From: CAYMZZ01 sp964395095
GTDB taxonomy: Bacteria > Bacteroidota > Bacteroidia > Chitinophagales > Chitinophagaceae
Direction of reading: 5' to 3'
Assembly: GCA_964395095.1 (NCBI GenBank)
Contig: CAYMZZ010000002.1
Location: forward strand, 62,001 to 126,000
Length of the DNA: 64,000 bases
Of the stretch, positions 59,784-64,000 are shown piece after piece. A program made the position numbers and the translations under genes. Every line of letters starts with the position of its first letter. The stretch's first letter is position 1. A model generated the notes under the pieces. That model saw only the letters and a list, made by a program, of their open reading frames with translations. It was not told where the DNA came from and did not search any database.

Positions 59784-60653
59784 ATGAACCCAATCCCGGA
59801 TAATACCCGCTCGTTGATCATTAACGGCCTGCTGACCGTTACCCTGCCCGTGGGCATTGCCCTGCTGGGTCCGGTAGCCGCCGCTGCCATCTGGATTTTC
59901 AGGACGGGCAACTTTTTGCTGTGGCCTCTTTTTGCGGGTATGCTGGCCGGCCTGGTATTTTCCTATTTTGTGTACCGCTTTGCCTCTCCACGATGGCTGG
60001 CGCGGGCCTTGCAGCGCTCCAGTAATCTGCCACATTTCAAACGCAAGGCCATTCGCAACGGGCTGATGACCGAAACAGACAAAGCCCTGCTCAATACGGA
60101 TCATTTTGTGGATGATCTTACACTACAAAAATGGAATGAAATTGATCAGCATATTGCATTGCACGACAACCCCGACCTTCCCAGGGAGATGGCTTTATAC
60201 AGCCAGTCGAATAACAGGTTGCTGGCGATGCTCGCCTCCTTTCTCTTCCTCCTGGCCCTGGCAGTGGTAATGGTCGCATTACCGCGCTCGCAATGGTCGG
60301 TGTTGTTGAATTTTCTCCCGCTATTGCTCATCGCCATTTTCTTTTCGTTCCGAAAAGAAAAAAAGCAATGGGTCATTAGCATCAGCGATGAAGGCATCCG
60401 CCTGCCTGCCGGGGAATGGAGCTGGTCGCAGATTACTACCGTGCGCTATTCCGAGCGCCGGTCCTCCACCGGCTCGCCGGGCCGGGCGGGCTATTTTAGC
60501 CACCAATCCCGAGCCCTGTCGTTTAAAACAACAGATGGGATAACACGTGCCGTTTTGTTGAATAATATAAGTACCGGATCCAACCTGGAAGAGCAGATTG
60601 CGGTTTATCGCTACCGGCACCTGCTCAAAAGGGAAAGCGGATATAAGCATTAA
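59784..60653 (+). CDS. Membrane protein with C-terminal YcxB/PH-like region, unknown function
   Basis: A 289-residue protein; ATG 59784 (MNPIPDNTRSLIINGLLTVTLPVGIALL). Helices lie at about 12-35 and 48-68 and two more at about 155-195 (LLAMLASFLFLLALAVVMVAL, SVLLNFLPLLLIAIFFSF). The C-terminal part (KKQWVISISDEGIRLPAGEWSWSQITTVRYSERRSS) is like the YcxB/PH-type fold. Function unknown. Its last 4 bases overlap the convergent EamA gene's stop. Confidence 0.7.
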   Translation: MNPIPDNTRSLIINGLLTVTLPVGIALLGPVAAAAIWIFRTGNFLLWPLFAGMLAGLVFSYFVYRFASPRWLARALQRSSNLPHFKRKAIRNGLMTETDKALLNTDHFVDDLTLQKWNEIDQHIALHDNPDLPREMALYSQSNNRLLAMLASFLFLLALAVVMVALPRSQWSVLLNFLPLLLIAIFFSFRKEKKQWVISISDEGIRLPAGEWSWSQITTVRYSERRSSTGSPGRAGYFSHQSRALSFKTTDGITRAVLLNNISTGSNLEEQIAVYRYRHLLKRESGYKH

Positions 60654-61609
60654 CCGGCTGGCGATTCATTCTTCTTTCGCCCGTTGATAATGGATTTGGC
60701 GAGGGTCACCAGAATAACGCCGCCAAGTATCACCAGCAGGGCTACTACCTGCAGGGCTGAAATGATCTCATTCGCCACCACCCAGCCCAGGAAAACGGCC
60801 ACCACGGGGTTCACATAAGCATAAGTGCCCACCAGGGTGGCAGAACGCACCGTCAGCAACCACACATAAGCCATAAACCCAACCAGGGAACCCATGGTGA
60901 TGAGATAGACCATGGCCCAAATGGCGGGCCAGCTTACGGCGCTGGCATCAAAATCATTGATTTCACCCGATAGCGTACTGGCCAGTATAGAGCAACAGCC
61001 GGCTGATAGCATTTGAAAAGCGGCTTTCATGCCGGTGCTCCCTTCAATCTTCCGGTATTTGGAATAAAGCGAGCCCACGGCCCAGGAAATGGTGCCGATG
61101 ATCAGCACAAAAAAACTGATCAGCTTCATGCGATCGCCGGAAAAGCTAAAGGATTCACCATCTGCAAAAAGAGTAAGCACACCCACAAACCCGATGAATA
61201 GTCCCGCCAATACCCAACGATTACGAAAGTTCAGATGCCATTCGCGTTTATCCAGCATCACAAACCAAAGTGGGGTACTGGCTACAATAATGGCAGCCAG
61301 CCCGCTGGTAATATATTGCTCCACCCAGGCAACCGCTCCGGTGCCGATAAAGAGCATCAGGATGCCACCCACTGAGATTTGTCCCATCGATTTCAGGGAA
61401 GGGGTGGGTTCTCCTTTTAGGCGGAAATAGATATACAAGAGTGTGCCAGCTATCAGGAATCGAATACCCGCCAGCAATAAGGGAGGAAAACTTTCCAGCG
61501 CGATAAGAATGGCCGTGTAAGTAGATCCCCAGATGATATAGAGCGCCGCAAAAGCGGCAATTACGAGAGCCTGGTTGGGCGCCGGACGGGCTATTGTTGT
61601 GTGCGACAT
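60650..61609 (-). CDS. EamA-family (DMT) transporter
   Basis: A 319-residue protein with two five-helix EamA halves (ALVIAAFAALYIIWGSTYTAILIAL with the WGSTY motif, then GILMLFIGTGAVAWVEQYI; second half AIWAMVYLITMGSLVGFMAYVWLL and YAYVNPVVAVFLGWVVANE). It belongs to the drug/metabolite exporter group; the substrate is unknown. Monocistronic. Confidence 0.9.
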   Translation of the reverse strand: MSHTTIARPAPNQALVIAAFAALYIIWGSTYTAILIALESFPPLLLAGIRFLIAGTLLYIYFRLKGEPTPSLKSMGQISVGGILMLFIGTGAVAWVEQYITSGLAAIIVASTPLWFVMLDKREWHLNFRNRWVLAGLFIGFVGVLTLFADGESFSFSGDRMKLISFFVLIIGTISWAVGSLYSKYRKIEGSTGMKAAFQMLSAGCCSILASTLSGEINDFDASAVSWPAIWAMVYLITMGSLVGFMAYVWLLTVRSATLVGTYAYVNPVVAVFLGWVVANEIISALQVVALLVILGGVILVTLAKSIINGRKKNESPAG

Positions 61610-61712
61610 TTCCTGCTATCTTGTGGGCCAAACCCGGCCCGCGCAAAGGTAAGTCCCGGATTCGGGAATCGAGGCCACCGTTTTAGGGGATAGGTGATAA
61701 GCCGGGTAAGCG

Positions 61713-62918
61713 CTACTTCTTTTTGCCGCGCAGGGTACTGGCTTTGCGCATCATGCCATCGCCAAACTGGTTTTTGATTTCGTCTACGGCTTTGTAGAGG
61801 TTGAGCCGGCTGGCTTCATCTTCAAAAAGACTCATTTGAATGCTGAAGGGGATAAAATGGCTGAATCGCACACCGAGCAGTCGTACGGGTCTTCCCTTTT
61901 GCCAGAGCTTTTGAAAGATATTGCGACTGATGGCAATGAGGCGATCGTCGAGGGCCGTGTAGTCGATGCTTTCCTGCCGGGTGACGGTTTCAAAGTCGTT
62001 GTAGCGCACTTTAACGGTAACGCAGCCCGTCAGTTTCTGATCTTCCCGCAGGGCATAGGCGGTTTTCTCGGTGAGCCTGACCAGTTCGGCCATAAGAAAG
62101 GCGGGATCGGTATGGTCGGTATCGAATGTATTTTCATGGCTCATGCTTTTCTGCTCCCAATCTGTTTCAATTCTTGCGCTGCCGCGGCCATGTGCTTTTT
62201 CCCATAGCGATTCGCCCCATTTGCCTACGTGGCGCGTCAACCATTCCAGCGGTGTGCGTGCCAGGTCTTCGATGGTATGGATACCCAGCGATTTCAGTTT
62301 TTGTTCCGTATGCTGACCCACACCATTGATCTTTTCAATTCCCAATGGCCAGAGAAATTCGGTTTCCCTGCCGGGCAGCACTTCCAAAAAACCATTCGGC
62401 TTGGCTTCATTGGTAGCCATCTTGCTGATGAATTTGGCGGAGGATAATCCTGCAGAAATCGGCAACCCGGTTTTGTGACGGATATGTTCGCGCAGTTCGC
62501 GCGCATATTTGGAAACGCCAAAGAACTTATCCATTCCCGTCAGGTCGATATAGAACTCATCGATTGATGCTTTTTCAAACAGCGGTACTTTCTCCGCGAT
62601 GATATCCGTAACCCAGCGCGAATAGCGGCTATAGTCGCCGCGGCTGCTGTTGGTTACAATCGCCTGCGGGCAAAGCTGCAAGGCTCTTTTCATGGGCATG
62701 GCCGAGTGGATGCCAAACTTGCGGGCTTCGTAACTGCAGGCCGCCACCACACCCCGTTCATAGCCGCCCACCAATACGGGCTTGCCCTTCAGGGAAGGGT
62801 TATTCAAAATTTCGACCGACACAAAAAAGGAGTCGAGATCAAAATGGGCTATATAGATTTGCTGGCTGCTCAGGGTATCTATTTTAACGCTGCTGATAAT
62901 TTCATCCATCCACTTCAA
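61713..62918 (-). CDS. dinB: DNA polymerase IV (Y-family)
   Basis: A 401-residue Y-family polymerase. The catalytic motifs are AHFDLDSFFVSVEILNNP and SIDEFYIDLTGMDKFFG, with YSRYSRWVTD before and GLSSAKFISKMATNEAKPNG between. HhH region KINGVGQHTEQKLKSLGIHTIEDLA and a little-finger domain follow, with LLGVRFSHF near the end. It makes error-prone bypass synthesis. The ATG at 62918 or 62909 may be used. A Crp-type regulator diverges 32 bp away. Confidence 0.94.
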   Translation of the reverse strand: MKWMDEIISSVKIDTLSSQQIYIAHFDLDSFFVSVEILNNPSLKGKPVLVGGYERGVVAACSYEARKFGIHSAMPMKRALQLCPQAIVTNSSRGDYSRYSRWVTDIIAEKVPLFEKASIDEFYIDLTGMDKFFGVSKYARELREHIRHKTGLPISAGLSSAKFISKMATNEAKPNGFLEVLPGRETEFLWPLGIEKINGVGQHTEQKLKSLGIHTIEDLARTPLEWLTRHVGKWGESLWEKAHGRGSARIETDWEQKSMSHENTFDTDHTDPAFLMAELVRLTEKTAYALREDQKLTGCVTVKVRYNDFETVTRQESIDYTALDDRLIAISRNIFQKLWQKGRPVRLLGVRFSHFIPFSIQMSLFEDEASRLNLYKAVDEIKNQFGDGMMRKASTLRGKKK

Positions 62919-62950
62919 TCATGCGGCAGCTCTTTATCTTAAATTAGCGC

Positions 62951-63544
62951 ATGACAAATGCCGATGACCTGGCAAAGCTAAGAGGCTTTTGCGAAAAGAT
63001 ACATCCCCTGCGGGAGGAGGAATGGACGGCCTTTGCGTCGGGCTGGGTGCCGGTGTCCTGTCGCCGCAAAACGGTGTTGACCACGGCCGGCGAAACCGAA
63101 CGTTATCTCTATTTTGTGCTCGAGGGTATACAGCGCATCTTTCATCTCAATGCGAAGGGTGCGGAAGCCACCGTCATATTCAGCTATGCCGGCTCCTTTA
63201 GCGGCGTAGTGGATTCGATGTTGACGCAAACAACATCCGCCTATTTTTTTGAATCGCTTAGCAGCAGCCGCTTCCTGCGGCTGGATGTACGGCAACTGCA
63301 ATTATTGACCGACAGCCATCCGGGCATTCGCAATATGGTACTCAAAGCCACAGCCTTCGCGCTAAAGGGGGTACTGGAGCGGCAGGTGGAGCTGCAGACG
63401 CTGTCGGCCGAAGAGCGGTATCGCCTCCTGCTTCGGCGAAGCCCGCATGTGCTGCAACTGATTCCCCATAAGTACCTGGCCAATTATTTGGGTATGGACC
63501 CCGCCACTTTCAGCAAATTGCTGTCGAGCGTGCGCATCGAATAA
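62951..63544 (+). CDS. Crp/Fnr-type transcriptional regulator
   Basis: A 197-residue regulator with a cNMP-like barrel (ERYLYFVLEGIQRIFHLNAKGAEATVIFSYAGSFSGVVDSML) and a short degenerate HTH (LIPHKYLANYLGMDPATFSKLLSSVRIE). It has no N-terminal cysteine cluster, so it is not a classical Fe-S FNR. Proteins of this type are common in Bacteroidota with unknown signals. It diverges from dinB. Confidence 0.85.
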   Translation: MTNADDLAKLRGFCEKIHPLREEEWTAFASGWVPVSCRRKTVLTTAGETERYLYFVLEGIQRIFHLNAKGAEATVIFSYAGSFSGVVDSMLTQTTSAYFFESLSSSRFLRLDVRQLQLLTDSHPGIRNMVLKATAFALKGVLERQVELQTLSAEERYRLLLRRSPHVLQLIPHKYLANYLGMDPATFSKLLSSVRIE

Positions 63545-63584
63545 AACCTTGAATTTGGCCAAGATTTCCGCGGAAGGGGCCCGA

Positions 63585-63592
63585 TAGCTTTG
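63585..63592 (+). promoter_or_regulatory. -7 promoter element before the DinB-like gene
   Basis: TAGCTTTG matches TAnnTTTG and lies 19 bp before ATG 63611. A TTTG at 63554 could be the -33 partner, though the spacing (27 bp) is long. Confidence 0.4.
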
Positions 63593-63610
63593 CCTTCAAA
63601 TGGAAAACAG

Positions 63611-64000
63611 ATGAAAAAACTGGTACAAGAGCCATTAAGGCAACAATTACAGGCAGCCATCCGGGCGCAAATAGCCCTGGTCACAAAATTGCAGGCTGCG
63701 GATCCCGAACTCCTGCTTCGGCAACCCGAGCCCGGTGGGTGGAGCCCCGTGCAGGTATTGGACCATCTCAACAGTTATGGGCGGTTTTATTTACCCGAGA
63801 TAGACAAAGCCATACGGCAGGCAAAGTCGGTTACGGGCTGGTATAAACCGGGAATGCTGGGTAACTATTTTGTAAACCTGATGCAGTTGGATGAGGAGCG
63901 CAAGCCGAAGAAAAAAATGAAAGCCGTGAAGCGGCATCATCCCGATTTTCATGCGGATGCCGCACCGGTGGTGCAGGAATTTCTGCAGCAGCAGCAGGAT
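63611..64000 (+). CDS. DinB-superfamily protein, cut by the window end
   Basis: The frame is open from ATG 63611 to the last base, giving 130 residues and no stop. It begins MKKLVQEPLRQQLQAAIRAQ and contains GGWSPVQVLDHLNSYGRFYLPEI, the DinB_2 four-helix signature (W-S-x-x-Q-x-x-x-H). Such proteins bind a metal through three His and often serve as thiol-dependent enzymes; the role here is unknown. The 3' part lies beyond the window. A short ATG at 63600 in another frame is ignored. Confidence 0.75.
   Translation, partial: MKKLVQEPLRQQLQAAIRAQIALVTKLQAADPELLLRQPEPGGWSPVQVLDHLNSYGRFYLPEIDKAIRQAKSVTGWYKPGMLGNYFVNLMQLDEERKPKKKMKAVKRHHPDFHADAAPVVQEFLQQQQD

Noticed and set aside
59604..60104. A 166-codon minus-strand frame opposite the membrane protein gene
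   Set aside because: It overlaps both the M20 dipeptidase start and the better-supported plus-strand gene, and shows no domain.

Overview
The window looks like chromosome of a Bacteroidota bacterium, most likely a Chitinophagaceae-type aerobe able to reduce N2O. The evidence is a PorP/SprF type IX secretion protein, an N-succinylornithine-type carbamoyltransferase in the arginine operon, a fused CcoN-CcoO cbb3 oxidase, bacillithiol synthesis (BshA), a Sec-type (clade II) lipoprotein NosZ, and TAnnTTTG-like -7 promoter elements. No rRNA, tRNA, CRISPR array or prophage was seen. One intact IS3-family element is present.

Layout. 1-4.5 kb: the end of a DUF4292-like protein, an EnvC-like murein hydrolase activator, bshA and an M28 peptidase. 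4.8-13.8 kb: a minus-strand arginine operon in the order GNAT acyltransferase, argG, argC, (four-helix-bundle insert), argD, argF', argB, argE, argH, with a structured leader of about 240 nt. 14-34 kb: housekeeping genes (RsmI-like methylase, CysZ/EI24-like protein, dicarboxylate symporter, PorP/SprF, upp, anmK, a LytS/LytTR two-component pair, HAD phosphatase, propeller-amidohydrolase, adenine deaminase, desaturase, trmD, GNAT-nitrilase fusion). 34.2-41.7 kb: a minus-strand nitrous oxide reduction operon (cytochrome c, nosZ, a nosL fusion, nosD, nosF, nosY, ric, small lipoprotein). 41.9-45.4 kb: an Rrf2 regulator, a probable new small RNA, a second ric and a PAS histidine kinase. 45.8-47.1 kb: the IS3 element. 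47.3-57.4 kb: the cbb3 oxidase operon (ccoS, ccoNO, ccoQ, ccoP, ccoG, ccoH, SafE-like), the copper ATPase ccoI and a REC-cNMP-HTH regulator. 57.7-64 kb: an S4 RNA-binding protein, M20 dipeptidase, EamA transporter, DNA polymerase IV, a Crp-type regulator and a DinB-like protein cut by the window end.

How the genes work together. The nos, ric and cbb3 genes form a low-oxygen/NO respiration unit. Four FNR-type boxes (TGAT-N4-ATCA or one mismatch) lie exactly at the promoter regions of nos/rrf2, ric2, ccoS-NO and ccoI/regulator. This suggests one shared regulon, possibly run by the REC-cNMP-HTH protein encoded beside the fourth box.

The most unusual material is between the genes. Nearly every larger intergenic gap holds tandem heptanucleotide tracts (period 7) arranged as inverted pairs, and several pairs enclose a hairpin element built of CGCAGAT units around a conserved core of about 70 nt. 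One inverted heptad pair flanks a small four-helix-bundle gene inside the arg operon, which looks like a gene-carrying version of the same structure. A minus-strand small RNA with three hairpins and a strong terminator is predicted at 42.72-42.9 kb.
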